IMG/VR virus record: IMGVR_UViG_3300028666_000022
Span: 1 to 64,000 of that record
Strand: one strand, 5' to 3'
DNA length: 64,000 nucleotides
Source of the DNA: a virus
The translations under genes and the position numbers were made by a program. Of this stretch, positions 16,936-25,434 are shown one piece after another. The stretch's first letter is position 1, and every line of letters begins with the position of its first letter. Under the pieces are notes generated by a model, which was not told the origin of the DNA, searched no databases, and saw nothing but the letters and a program-made list of their open reading frames with translations.

Positions 16936-17232
16936 ATGGAAAAGCAAGATGATGAAAATTCAAATTTTAAAATAACCGAACTATTTCTAGTTAAAGCAGA
17001 TTGGTTTAGAACATTTATTGGACAAATTTTAAAAGAAAAAACAGAAGACAATAATTTAATTCTTCGAGGAAATGTTATTGTTAATGAAGGAAAAATTTGG
17101 AGTGTTGCAGATTCTGAGCAACAACTCGGAAAAAATCTTGATGAATTATGTAAACTAAAATTAGATTATTATATCAATGCTGTTGGTGGAATAAAAGAAA
17201 CTGTAGTAGAAATACCCTTTTATTTAAATTAA
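16936..17232 (+). CDS. Hypothetical
   Basis: 98 residues, MEKQDDENSNFKITELFLVK, with a beta-rich body. Own ECF-type promoter 24 bases upstream. No motif recognised. Confidence 0.55.
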   Translation: MEKQDDENSNFKITELFLVKADWFRTFIGQILKEKTEDNNLILRGNVIVNEGKIWSVADSEQQLGKNLDELCKLKLDYYINAVGGIKETVVEIPFYLN

Positions 17233-17263
17233 ATATTACTTGCTAATTAAAATAATTTAATTT

Positions 17264-17271
17264 ATATTTGT
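17264..17271 (+). promoter_or_regulatory. Host-type -7 box TATATTTG
   Basis: It lies before the gene at 17316 with a TTG-like -33 region around 17240. Confidence 0.45.
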
Positions 17272-17315
17272 CGTAAACGATTGTAATTTTTATTGTTAAA
17301 TTTAATCAATTGAAA

Positions 17316-17561
17316 ATGAACGCAAATGAATTCATTACTAGTAAATATGGTAAAGATGTTACTAATGAAAATCATATTTGTTTTTACATTAGTAAAAAAG
17401 AAGTTATTGATTTTTTAAATGAATATGCTAAATTGAAATGTAAAGAACAGCGACATCTTTGGCAAGTAGAATTTAATAAAAGAAGTTATTTTGATGACGA
17501 AAACAATTGCTATATACATTGTGATGATATTTTAAATGCAAATGAACCTAATTTAGAATAG
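17316..17561 (+). CDS. Hypothetical
   Basis: 81 residues, MNANEFITSKYGKDVTNENH, ending acidic. The ATG at 17316 was preferred to an in-frame TTG at 17310. No family recognised. Confidence 0.55.
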   Translation: MNANEFITSKYGKDVTNENHICFYISKKEVIDFLNEYAKLKCKEQRHLWQVEFNKRSYFDDENNCYIHCDDILNANEPNLE

Positions 17562-17564
17562 AAA

Positions 17565-17786
17565 ATGAAAGAATTTTACCATCAACTAATTCCTAATAGT
17601 CAATACTTTAATAATATTAATCAAATTATTGAACTAGTAAAATTTAGTACGTTAACTGAAATAGAGAAAAAATATTTTCTAATAGCATTAGAAAATACAA
17701 AAACAAATGGATATGAAATAAAAAAATCTGAATGTTCTTGTATTGAATGTAATTGTATTGAATGTAATTGTAAAACTAAAAAATAA
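17565..17786 (+). CDS. Small protein with CxC repeat tail
   Basis: 73 residues. The C-terminus is CSCIECNCIECNCKTKK: Cys-x-Cys pairs produced by a direct repeat of TGTATTGAATGTAAT. This could bind zinc or copper. The N-terminal part is helical and unremarkable. Confidence 0.55.
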   Translation: MKEFYHQLIPNSQYFNNINQIIELVKFSTLTEIEKKYFLIALENTKTNGYEIKKSECSCIECNCIECNCKTKK

Positions 17787-17794
17787 TAAAATTT

Positions 17795-17920
17795 ATGAAA
17801 AAATTAGAACAATATATTGATAATATTAAAGAATTTTGGAGATATCATGGTTATGATACAAGTATAATTTTATTTATTATTATAGCGTTTTTTGTTGTTG
17901 GTTATATGGTGTGTCATTAA
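17795..17920 (+). CDS. Single-span membrane peptide
   Basis: 41 residues: a charged N-terminal helix, then a transmembrane segment IILFIIIAFFVVGYMV. Confidence 0.5.
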   Translation: MKKLEQYIDNIKEFWRYHGYDTSIILFIIIAFFVVGYMVCH

Positions 17921-17932
17921 TTTAAGTGTTAT

Positions 17933-18070
17933 ATGAAAAAACTTTGGAGTAAATTAAATGAATTTTCGGATCAAGTTTGGTTAAAATATCATTGGAATAT
18001 TTTAGGAATAGCTACACTTATAAATCTTATTTTAGTAATAATATTTTCATATATCATTTTTCATGGATAA
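17933..18070 (+). CDS. Single-span membrane peptide
   Basis: 45 residues, MKKLWSKLNEFSDQVWLKYHW followed by a hydrophobic span. The stop overlaps the next start (CATGGATAA). The layout resembles its upstream neighbour, so the pair may be diverged duplicates. Confidence 0.5.
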   Translation: MKKLWSKLNEFSDQVWLKYHWNILGIATLINLILVIIFSYIIFHG

Positions 18071-18422
18071 TATCGATTTAAATAATACTTATTGGGATAG
18101 GTTAAATGGTTATGTAACTGAACTTCGTGTTGATGCACGATGGTTATTACGTGGAGAAGCAGATGATAAACCATATGGTTCATTAAGAATAGTGTCTCAT
18201 CCTGATTTAAAACCCGGTTATCTTCGTGCATATTTTACTTATGTTACTTCAGTTGTTGCAAAAACAAAAGAAGAAAAATTAAAAACAATTGAAGATTATC
18301 AAATGGAATTAATTGAATTAGAAGTTTATTCAATTAATGATGATATTAAAACAGAAGAAAAAATATATGAAGCACCTTTTAAAGAACTTGAAGGTTTATT
18401 TGGTGTAAAAATTTTTGAATGA
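18063..18422 (+). CDS. Hypothetical
   Basis: 119 residues with DARWLLRGEADDKPYGSLRI in the first half and a helical second half. No motif recognised. Coupled to both neighbours by overlap. Confidence 0.6.
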   Translation: MDNIDLNNTYWDRLNGYVTELRVDARWLLRGEADDKPYGSLRIVSHPDLKPGYLRAYFTYVTSVVAKTKEEKLKTIEDYQMELIELEVYSINDDIKTEEKIYEAPFKELEGLFGVKIFE

Positions 18423-18691
18423 AATCAATAAAAAAATCATCTGAAGAATTAAAAAATTCACATGATCTATATATTTCAGATAAATATATTATGGAGTTAA
18501 ATAATATTATTTGCAAATTATACGAAAATAACATTCCGAATATAATTTTGAATAATAATTTAGAGTTTGTTGAACGTAAGTATTCAGATGAAGTTGAAAA
18601 TCTTGTAAGTAAAATTAAAGAATTGATTGATGAATATACTGAAAAATATTATAGTAATTTATTAATTAAAAAATATATTAATAATAATTGA
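18419..18691 (+). CDS. Hypothetical, helical
   Basis: 90 residues, largely helical (VENLVSKIKELIDEYTEKYY). It overlaps the upstream stop by ATGA. Confidence 0.5.
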   Translation: MKSIKKSSEELKNSHDLYISDKYIMELNNIICKLYENNIPNIILNNNLEFVERKYSDEVENLVSKIKELIDEYTEKYYSNLLIKKYINNN

Positions 18692-18730
18692 ATCATAATA
18701 TAATTAATTAATAATTTTTCACGTATTTAT

Positions 18731-19564
18731 ATGAAAAGAATTGAAATGAAATTAATTAATTATAGTGGTAATACAAAAGCAACTGGTATATATTGTATAA
18801 AAAATCTAGTGAATAATAAAATATATATTGGTAGCACAAAAAGATCATTTGCAACAAGAAAAACGAGACATTTACGTTTATTGAGAAATAATACACATTA
18901 TAATGAGCATTTACAGAATGCTTGGAATTATTATAAAGAAGAAAATTTTAGTTTTGAAGTATTGTATATTTGTTTACCAAATGAATGTGAAAAATATGAA
19001 GGAGAATTCATGAAATTATATAATTCAAATAAAAGAGAATTTGGATATAACATTGCATGTGTATCAACATTTTGTTTTGATTATAAAATTTCCGAAAATC
19101 ATAATATTGAAAAAAGTATTCGAAAAAGAAAAAAATCAATAGAATTGAATGGATTATATACAACCGAAAGGGGTATACAAAAACCGTTCAAATTATATGA
19201 TATTAATGGTAAATTTATTAAAGAATATAATAGTTTTAAAGATTTTTTTAGTGACAATAAAGGTTCAAAAGCACATGTATCAACTATTTTAAGTAATAGA
19301 AAACTTTTATATAAAAATAATAATATAATATTATTTTCTAACGACAATCTTTCTGATGAAGATATTTTAATCGCAAAAAATAAAATAAGGAATATAAAAA
19401 AAATTGATTTATTTGATTTAAATAATAATTATATTAAAACATTTAATTCAGCAATTGAATGTGCTAAATTTATTGGATGTAAAGATGCTGAAATTAGAAT
19501 GTGTTGTACAAATAGAAGAAGTAGAATTAAAAATTATGTAACTAAATATAAAAAAAATGAATAA
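18731..19564 (+). CDS. Free-standing GIY-YIG homing endonuclease
   Basis: 277 residues. The GIY-YIG core is TGIYCIKNLVNNKIYIGSTK with the catalytic Arg and the downstream Glu in YEGEFMKLY. Two NUMOD-like DNA-binding repeats follow: KPFKLYDINGKFIKEYNSF and KKIDLFDLNNNYIKTFNSAI. It is not inside another ORF, so it is a free-standing mobile nuclease. It ends overlapping the next gene, which could be its protected locus. Confidence 0.85.
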   Translation: MKRIEMKLINYSGNTKATGIYCIKNLVNNKIYIGSTKRSFATRKTRHLRLLRNNTHYNEHLQNAWNYYKEENFSFEVLYICLPNECEKYEGEFMKLYNSNKREFGYNIACVSTFCFDYKISENHNIEKSIRKRKKSIELNGLYTTERGIQKPFKLYDINGKFIKEYNSFKDFFSDNKGSKAHVSTILSNRKLLYKNNNIILFSNDNLSDEDILIAKNKIRNIKKIDLFDLNNNYIKTFNSAIECAKFIGCKDAEIRMCCTNRRSRIKNYVTKYKKNE

Positions 19565-20420
19565 AGTTGGTAAAGGTAGAAGATACAATAAAGGTAAATT
19601 AAGGTATGAATTAATATCAAACGTTGCTTTAAAAGAAATTGCAAAAATTTATACTGCTGGTGCAGAAAAATATACCATAAGAGATGATGATGGTAATATA
19701 ATTTCTGATGGTTCTAATAATTGGAGAAATGGACTTTCTTGGATGGATTGTATTGCTTCAACTAAAAGACATATAGAAAAATTTATTGAGGGAATTGATA
19801 TTGATGAAGAAACTAATACATTACATTTAGGTAATGCATGTTGGAATTTAATGACCATAATTGATTATTATAAATCGTTTCCTCAAGGAGATGATAGACC
19901 TAAAAGAATTCTTTCTTGTCCTAAAATTTCTTTGGATTTAGATGGTGTTCTCTCAGATTTTACTGGTTCTTGGAATAAAAAATTTCCTGATTCAAAATTA
20001 ATTACTTCTTCATGGTTTTTTGATAGAAAAATGAAAAAAAGATTTGAGGAAATGCAAAACAATGGAGAATTAGAACAATTCTATTTAGATATTGATCCAC
20101 TAATTAAACCAGAAGATCTTCCATTTGAACCACATTGTTATATTACTTCAAGGCCAGTACGAAAAGAAGTTACTGAAGAATGGTTAGATAAACATGGTTT
20201 TCCAGCAAGGCCAGTTCTTAGTGTTGAAATGATGGCAAGTAAGCTTGATGTAGCTAAACAAATGGAAGTAGAAATATTTATTGATGATTCATTTGAAAAT
20301 TTCATGGAATTAAATAATAATGGAATTTTTTGTTACTTATATTCTCAACCTTGGAATATGAAATATGATGTGGGTCACATGAGATTAAATTCATTAAATG
20401 AAATTCCATTATTGAAATAA
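19557..20420 (+). CDS. dATP/dGTP diphosphohydrolase-like + HAD nucleotidase fusion
   Basis: 287 residues. Residues 1-120 resemble DUF5664 (MazG-like phage dATP/dGTP diphosphohydrolases): GKGRRYNKGKLRYELIS, GAEKYTIRDD and SWMDCIASTKRHIEKF. Residues 122-285 are a HAD 5'-nucleotidase: ISLDLDGVLSDFTGSW, ITSRP and IFIDDSFENF. Both activities would remove or recycle deoxynucleotides. The fusion is notable. It follows a homing endonuclease and overlaps its end. Confidence 0.75.
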   Translation: MNKVGKGRRYNKGKLRYELISNVALKEIAKIYTAGAEKYTIRDDDGNIISDGSNNWRNGLSWMDCIASTKRHIEKFIEGIDIDEETNTLHLGNACWNLMTIIDYYKSFPQGDDRPKRILSCPKISLDLDGVLSDFTGSWNKKFPDSKLITSSWFFDRKMKKRFEEMQNNGELEQFYLDIDPLIKPEDLPFEPHCYITSRPVRKEVTEEWLDKHGFPARPVLSVEMMASKLDVAKQMEVEIFIDDSFENFMELNNNGIFCYLYSQPWNMKYDVGHMRLNSLNEIPLLK

Positions 20421-20421
20421 T

Positions 20422-21249
20422 ATGGAACCAAAAATAATTAGTGTTACACCTGCAGGAAGAAAACGATATTTAGAAATACTTGTACCATATTTATTATTAG
20501 AAAAATATAAAGGAAATATAAGTAAACATATTTTTTGGATAAATACTTTTAATGAAGATGACATAAATTATTTAAATGAAATATGTACCCAGCATTCAGA
20601 TTTTTTTGAACTTTTATATATGCCAGAAGAAGTTCGTGATTGTAATTGTAAATGCTTTACCCATTTTTATAAACATTGTTGTGAATCAAATACAATTTAC
20701 ATTAAAATTGATGATGACATTTGTTGGATTGATGATTATTGTATTAAAAACCTAATTCAATGTAGAAAAGAATATATTGAACCTTTATTGATAATTGCTA
20801 ATACAATAAATCATCCGATTTGTTCTCATTTACATCAACGTTTTAATATCTTGCCAATTGATTTTGGAATTGTTAAATATGATCCATATGATAATTATGG
20901 ATGGATGAGTGGAGAATTTGCTAAATTTGTACATGAATATTTTCTCAATAATTTGAAAAATAACAATACTAAAAACTATTATTTTTCAAATTGGTTTAAT
21001 TGGGAAAATATTCGTACTTCAATAAATATGATTTCTTGGTGGGGAAGTACAATGAAAAATGTGTATGATTTGATGGGTAATAATGATGAACAATCACTAT
21101 CAGTAGATATTCCTAATGCAATTAATACATCAACAATTATTGCTGGAAATGCTCTTGCTGTTCATTTTGCATATTTTACTCAACGAGAATATCTTGAATC
21201 TTCAACAAATTTACTCACAGTATATAAACAAATTTCAGAAAATTCATAA
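20422..21249 (+). CDS. Glycosyltransferase-like phage protein
   Basis: 275 residues, start MEPKIISVTPAGRKRYLEIL, with a metal-type motif YIKIDDDICWI and later WGSTMKNVYDLMGNNDEQ. These suggest a GT-A fold enzyme. I recall related hypotheticals in other large phages. Substrate unknown. It is 1 base after the preceding stop. Confidence 0.6.
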   Translation: MEPKIISVTPAGRKRYLEILVPYLLLEKYKGNISKHIFWINTFNEDDINYLNEICTQHSDFFELLYMPEEVRDCNCKCFTHFYKHCCESNTIYIKIDDDICWIDDYCIKNLIQCRKEYIEPLLIIANTINHPICSHLHQRFNILPIDFGIVKYDPYDNYGWMSGEFAKFVHEYFLNNLKNNNTKNYYFSNWFNWENIRTSINMISWWGSTMKNVYDLMGNNDEQSLSVDIPNAINTSTIIAGNALAVHFAYFTQREYLESSTNLLTVYKQISENS

Positions 21250-21252
21250 AAT

Positions 21253-21915
21253 ATGGTTTCAATTTGTATAATATCTGACACTCACAACAAACATAAACAA
21301 CTAATTTTACCACCAGCAGATATTATTATTCATTGTGGTGATTTTAGTTCAATGGGTTACGAGCATGAGATAAAAATTTTTATGAATTGGTTTTCAAATT
21401 TAAATCAATTTACATATAAGTTATGCATCGCAGGTAATCATGATTGGTTGTATGAAAGAAATCCTATTTTAGCTAGAAGTTTAGTTCCCGATAATGTAAT
21501 ATATTTGGAAGATTCTAGTGTTGAATTATTTGGTTTAAAATTCTACGGCACACCAGTTCAAAAAATATTTTATAATTGGGCATTTAATAGAAGTGAAGAA
21601 AAACTTGAACAACATTGGAAAGCAATTCCAGATGATACTGATGTCTTAATAACACATACTCCACCATATTCAATTTTAGATTATGTGCCACAAAGCAATT
21701 GTCACGAAGGTTCACCATCTTTATATTATGAAGTTTTGAATAGAATTAAGCCTTGTATTCATATGTGCGGTCATCTCCATAGCAATCATGGGGTTAAAGT
21801 AATTGAAAACACTACATTCATAAATGCTTCAAATTTAGATGAAGGGTATAAATGTGTTTACTCTCCAATACTAATAGAAATTGAAGATAGAAAAGTAAAC
21901 GTAGTTAATTACTAA
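21253..21915 (+). CDS. Calcineurin-like metallophosphoesterase
   Basis: 220 residues with all metal motifs in order: ISDTHNKH, IIHCGDFSSM, AGNHDWLYE, LITHTPP and MCGHLHSNHG. This family hydrolyses phosphoesters with two metal ions. Substrate unknown; nucleic acid, nucleotide or signalling dinucleotide are all possible. Confidence 0.85.
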   Translation: MVSICIISDTHNKHKQLILPPADIIIHCGDFSSMGYEHEIKIFMNWFSNLNQFTYKLCIAGNHDWLYERNPILARSLVPDNVIYLEDSSVELFGLKFYGTPVQKIFYNWAFNRSEEKLEQHWKAIPDDTDVLITHTPPYSILDYVPQSNCHEGSPSLYYEVLNRIKPCIHMCGHLHSNHGVKVIENTTFINASNLDEGYKCVYSPILIEIEDRKVNVVNY

Positions 21916-21969
21916 TTTTTCATAATGTTTACTATTTATTGAAAATAATTTTATTTAAAACATGGTTTT

Positions 21970-22290
21970 ATGAATATTAAGAATTTATTTGAATTTTTAG
22001 AAAAAAATTTAGTTGATGATATAAACGGTGAATTAGTATTAGATACTAATCAAATTGTTTGGACATTCGATCTCAATAAAGACTCTGAAGAAATTGATGA
22101 AGATAATGATTGCGATGAATTTAGTTATAATTTACAAAGCAATGAAGAAATACTTCAAGAAATATATGTTGAGGATCTTGATTGTATCGTAGAGTTGATT
22201 TCTGATTTTGATGATGAAAGTACATATACTTTTTCAGAACCAGAAATTGGTGAATATATAATTTCTTTTAAAATTTCTAAAGAAAAATAA
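21970..22290 (+). CDS. Acidic hypothetical
   Basis: 106 residues, strongly acidic (EEIDEDNDCDEF), with alternating strands. DNA mimicry is conceivable but unsupported. Confidence 0.5.
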   Translation: MNIKNLFEFLEKNLVDDINGELVLDTNQIVWTFDLNKDSEEIDEDNDCDEFSYNLQSNEEILQEIYVEDLDCIVELISDFDDESTYTFSEPEIGEYIISFKISKEK

Positions 22291-22298
22291 AATAATCA

Positions 22299-22329
22299 TT
22301 GCAAATTAAAATTAAATCATTTACATTTG
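22299..22329 (+). promoter_or_regulatory. Host-type promoter of tRNA-Gly
   Basis: TTG (22299-22301), 20 bases, TACATTTG (22322-22329), ending 9 bases before the tRNA. Confidence 0.65.
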
Positions 22330-22338
22330 TAATTATAA

Positions 22339-22410
22339 GCGAGAGTAGCACAGTGATAGTGCTTAAGATTTCCAATCTTAAGGTCGTGGGTTTGAATCCC
22401 ACCTCTCGCT
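22339..22410 (+). tRNA. tRNA-Gly (TCC)
   Basis: 72 bases: acceptor GCGAGAG/CTCTCGC, anticodon stem TAAGA/TCTTA with loop TTTCCAA (anticodon TCC), T arm GTGGG-TTTGAAT-CCCAC. CCA is not encoded. It would read GGA/GGG codons. Confidence 0.92.
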
Positions 22411-22438
22411 CAAAAAAATTTAATTAAACACATAAATC

Positions 22439-22894
22439 ATGAAATTATTTAAAGCACTTAAATTAAAAAAGAAATTAATTGGTGAAATCACCAAATTAAA
22501 AGAACAAATTAAAGAAAAAAATTCTTATATTGTTGGTTCACTAAATTCAGAAAAATTTGATGTTAACGAACTCTATTCTGAATTACAAATAAAATTAGAT
22601 GGATTAGTTAGTTTAAAATTTGCAATTAATGAAGCAAATAGAGAGATTCAATCTAAAATATTTGTGCTTTCTGAACAAAAAGCATTATTAAGTTTTTGGA
22701 ACGAAGTTTCTGTTGTCGAAGGAATGCAACAACTAGGATATTCAGATACCATAAGAGAATATAAAGTTCAGGTTGATGAACAAAAACGTAATGAAATGGT
22801 TAAAGAATTCCAAAAAAAGATTGATGCCTTGCAGGAAGAACTTGATATATTTAATTATAATACTGAAATACCTTGGGACTCTTTAACTGAATAA
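22439..22894 (+). CDS. Coiled-coil hypothetical
   Basis: 151 residues, nearly all helical with heptad-like stretches (LIGEITKLKEQIKEKNSYI and KEFQKKIDALQEELDIF). No membrane segment. Function unknown. Confidence 0.6.
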   Translation: MKLFKALKLKKKLIGEITKLKEQIKEKNSYIVGSLNSEKFDVNELYSELQIKLDGLVSLKFAINEANREIQSKIFVLSEQKALLSFWNEVSVVEGMQQLGYSDTIREYKVQVDEQKRNEMVKEFQKKIDALQEELDIFNYNTEIPWDSLTE

Positions 22895-22905
22895 TTATCT
22901 TATAT

Positions 22906-23073
22906 AGAAGTGTGATATTGAAAATTTAAAAGCATAATGAAAACAAGACTCAACGAAAACGATAGTGATTAGAATGTTCAAAATTTTTGTATTCATGTTT
23001 TTAAGATTTAAACTTTAAGATTCAAGACTTATTTTATCATTTAACTTTTGAATTAGATTTCACACTTCTTTTT
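22906..23073 (+). ncRNA. Candidate structured RNA or 3' UTR element
   Basis: AGAAGTGTGA (22906-22915) pairs with TCACACTTCT (23060-23069), followed by TTTTATTTTC. The pairing extends imperfectly inwards. The 145 enclosed bases have no good ORF. It may be the long terminator of the coiled-coil gene or a processed RNA. Confidence 0.35.
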
Positions 23074-23110
23074 ATTTTCTTATTATAAATTTCGTAATCA
23101 TAATTTCATT

Positions 23111-24142
23111 ATGAAAGATTCAGCAATTAAGTTCGATTTTAATGATATAACAATAATACCTACAGTTCTAAGTGACATTGATTCAAGAAGCGAAATAAAT
23201 CCATTTTTAGGTGTAAATTTACCAATATTTACTGCACCTATGGATATGGTAATCAATGAAAATAATATACATATATTTGAATCAAACAATATTAATATTT
23301 GTTTACCCAGAAATATTAAGTATGAAAAAATAAAAAATGAAAATTATTTTTATTCATATGGACTTGATGAAATTATTGAAAAATATAATGATGGTGTAAA
23401 ATTACCAAAAAGAGTATTGATTGATACTGCTAATGCACACATGTTAAAAACATTTAATATTTCCAAAGCATTAAAAGAAAAATTTGGTAATGAAATTGTA
23501 TTAATGGTTGGTAATATTGCAAATCCCGAAACATATAGAAAATATTGTGAAATTGGTGTTAATTGGCTAAGAGTTGGAATTGGCGGGGGTTCAGTGTGTA
23601 CAACTTCGGCTAATGTTTCTATACATTTTGCAATGGCTTCATTAATTAATGAATGTTATTTAATTTCCAAAGAATTTGAAAATCCAACAAAAATAATTGG
23701 AGATGGTGGATTTAAAAATTTTGCTGATATAATTAAAGGTCTTGCATTAGGATCATCAGCAATTATGCTTGGTGGAATTTTTAATAAAACATTGGAGAGT
23801 TGTAGTGATACGTTTATTTTAGATGATGAAAACGATTATATTAGAGTCGATTATGAAGAATCATTAAAACTTTTTAATGAAGGTTGTAATCTATATAAAT
23901 ATTATAGGGGGATGTCAACCAAAGAAGTTCAAAAAATTTGGAATAGAAAAGAATTAAAAACTAGTGAAGGTATAACTAAATTTAATAAAGTAGAATATAT
24001 TCTTCCTAAATGGTGTGAAAATTTTACTGATTATTTAAGAAGTGCTATGTCATATACTGGTGCAAGAACATTAAATGACTTTATTGGCAAAGTTGAATTT
24101 TGTCAAATCACAAAAAATGCATATGAGCGATTTAATAAATAA
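23111..24142 (+). CDS. IMP dehydrogenase / GMP reductase family enzyme
   Basis: 343 residues, TIM barrel. LPIFTAPMDMV near residue 38, RVLIDTANAHM, MVGNIANPETYRKY, GVNWLRVGIGGGSVCTT (catalytic loop with the nucleophilic Cys), IIGDGGFKNFADIIKGLALG and IMLGGIF. A CBS domain is absent, which favours a GuaC-like or short IMPDH form. It would alter purine nucleotide pools, in line with the reductase and nucleotidase genes. IMPDH and GMPR cannot be separated by eye. Confidence 0.85.
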   Translation: MKDSAIKFDFNDITIIPTVLSDIDSRSEINPFLGVNLPIFTAPMDMVINENNIHIFESNNINICLPRNIKYEKIKNENYFYSYGLDEIIEKYNDGVKLPKRVLIDTANAHMLKTFNISKALKEKFGNEIVLMVGNIANPETYRKYCEIGVNWLRVGIGGGSVCTTSANVSIHFAMASLINECYLISKEFENPTKIIGDGGFKNFADIIKGLALGSSAIMLGGIFNKTLESCSDTFILDDENDYIRVDYEESLKLFNEGCNLYKYYRGMSTKEVQKIWNRKELKTSEGITKFNKVEYILPKWCENFTDYLRSAMSYTGARTLNDFIGKVEFCQITKNAYERFNK

Positions 24143-24479
24143 AACTGATTATTCTGAATTAATTCAAAAATATAGTAATATATTAGAATTGATTAATGCT
24201 GGTGATAACATTTCAAACCTTGCTGTTGTTATTGATATTGGAACTAAATATATTAAAGAAAAACATAATGATTTAAATCCAGATTGGAAAACTTGGTCAC
24301 TGTTTTATTTACTTAAGAAATATTTGAAAAATAATGTTCAAAACAAATTTGAGATAAATAAAATTATCGATGAATTTGTTATTTATTATAAATTAGAATA
24401 TCAAAATTATAATAATGAATTAGAATTATATGTGAGTGATTTTGATAGAGATTATGAATTTGTTTATGAAAAACTTTGA
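24123..24479 (+). CDS. Hypothetical
   Basis: 118 residues, MSDLINKTDYSELIQKYSNI. The start lies inside the end of the purine gene. The middle has NPDWKTWSLFYLLKKYLK. Unknown. Confidence 0.55.
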   Translation: MSDLINKTDYSELIQKYSNILELINAGDNISNLAVVIDIGTKYIKEKHNDLNPDWKTWSLFYLLKKYLKNNVQNKFEINKIIDEFVIYYKLEYQNYNNELELYVSDFDRDYEFVYEKL

Positions 24480-24615
24480 AATAAACTCTGAATTACATGA
24501 TCAACTTAAATTAATACATTCTTTTCATAATGAATTAAAAAAAATTCGAAAAGAAATGGGAATTGATTCATATTTTGAATTATATAATGAACTTATATCT
24601 GAATTAAAAAATTAA
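24466..24615 (+). CDS. x-x-E-L microprotein (outlier copy)
   Basis: 49 residues, MKNFEINSELHDQLKL start and YFELYNELISELKN end, with three E-L steps four residues apart. The first member by position, 14 kb before the main arrays. It overlaps the end of the previous gene. Confidence 0.5.
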   Translation: MKNFEINSELHDQLKLIHSFHNELKKIRKEMGIDSYFELYNELISELKN

Positions 24616-24629
24616 TTAAATTTATAATA

Positions 24630-24824
24630 ATGAACGATAAGCTTGAAGAATTATATAATAAAGGTATTGAAATTTTTGGTACTGAAATAGATTTTAGTTT
24701 ATGGTTACATAAAAATTCTTATGGTTTAGGAAATGTAAAACCAATTAAATTAATTGTTACTTCAGAAGGTATTGATTTGGTATTAGATGCACTAACCTCA
24801 ATCGAATTTGGTACAACAGCTTAA
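24630..24824 (+). CDS. Lone MbcA/ParS/Xre antitoxin C-terminal domain
   Basis: 64 residues. GIEIFGTEIDFSLWLHKNSY, GNVKPIKLIVTSEGIDLV and TSIEFGTTA follow the DUF2384 pattern (A-x-x-[VL]FG ... WL ... LG...P ... G...V ... I..G). This is the toxin-binding half of antitoxins that pair with RES-domain NAD+-degrading toxins. No HTH half and no RES toxin is present. A role as phage-borne antitoxin is an inference. Confidence 0.65.
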   Translation: MNDKLEELYNKGIEIFGTEIDFSLWLHKNSYGLGNVKPIKLIVTSEGIDLVLDALTSIEFGTTA

Positions 24825-24868
24825 AATTTTAATTTAATTCAATTAACTATTTATAGAAAATAGTTTTT

Positions 24869-25402
24869 ATGAAATCATTACTACAATTAATAAAAGAAGA
24901 AATTCATGATTTTGTCTCAGATTATTGGGGAGACTCATCGGCTGAACCAACATTAGCAGATAAAGTGTATTTTAGAAATCAAGGAATAGAAACTAAACCT
25001 GCAGAAACTCAAGTAAGCGGTGAATTGATTGGTTATATTAAAAAACAAGTAGATAGACCACTAAGAGAAGCTGTTCCAGTGTATAAAAATCCAAAAAATC
25101 TTAATGGATATACTTCTAATACTAGAGGTGTTTTATTAACTAATGGTGATTTCTATGTGGCAAAAAGTTTTAATGCACTACATGATAGTATATTAGATTT
25201 ACTTGCTGAAAAAAATATAATACCGTTAGCATCTAAATTTGATTATGCTGAAAAATACCCCAAAGAATTTGTTGCGGTTCAGAGAATTGAAAATTCAAAT
25301 ACATTTGGTCAATCAAGTGCTTATGATAGTTTTCCAAATTATTATATTGAAATATTTGATAACGGAGAAGCAAAACAACCCTATGGTTTTAGTCAATATT
25401 AA
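24869..25402 (+). CDS. Hypothetical with IKEEI leader
   Basis: 177 residues. It starts MKSLLQLIKEEIHDFVSDYW, like the leaders at 4738 (minus) and 9935. The body has NTRGVLLTNGDFYVAKSF and an aromatic C-terminus (NYYIEIFDNGEAKQPYGF). Unknown; a packaged protein is possible. Confidence 0.6.
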   Translation: MKSLLQLIKEEIHDFVSDYWGDSSAEPTLADKVYFRNQGIETKPAETQVSGELIGYIKKQVDRPLREAVPVYKNPKNLNGYTSNTRGVLLTNGDFYVAKSFNALHDSILDLLAEKNIIPLASKFDYAEKYPKEFVAVQRIENSNTFGQSSAYDSFPNYYIEIFDNGEAKQPYGFSQY

Positions 25403-25434
25403 TATTTTTTTGTTTAATAAAAAATTTCTCGCAG

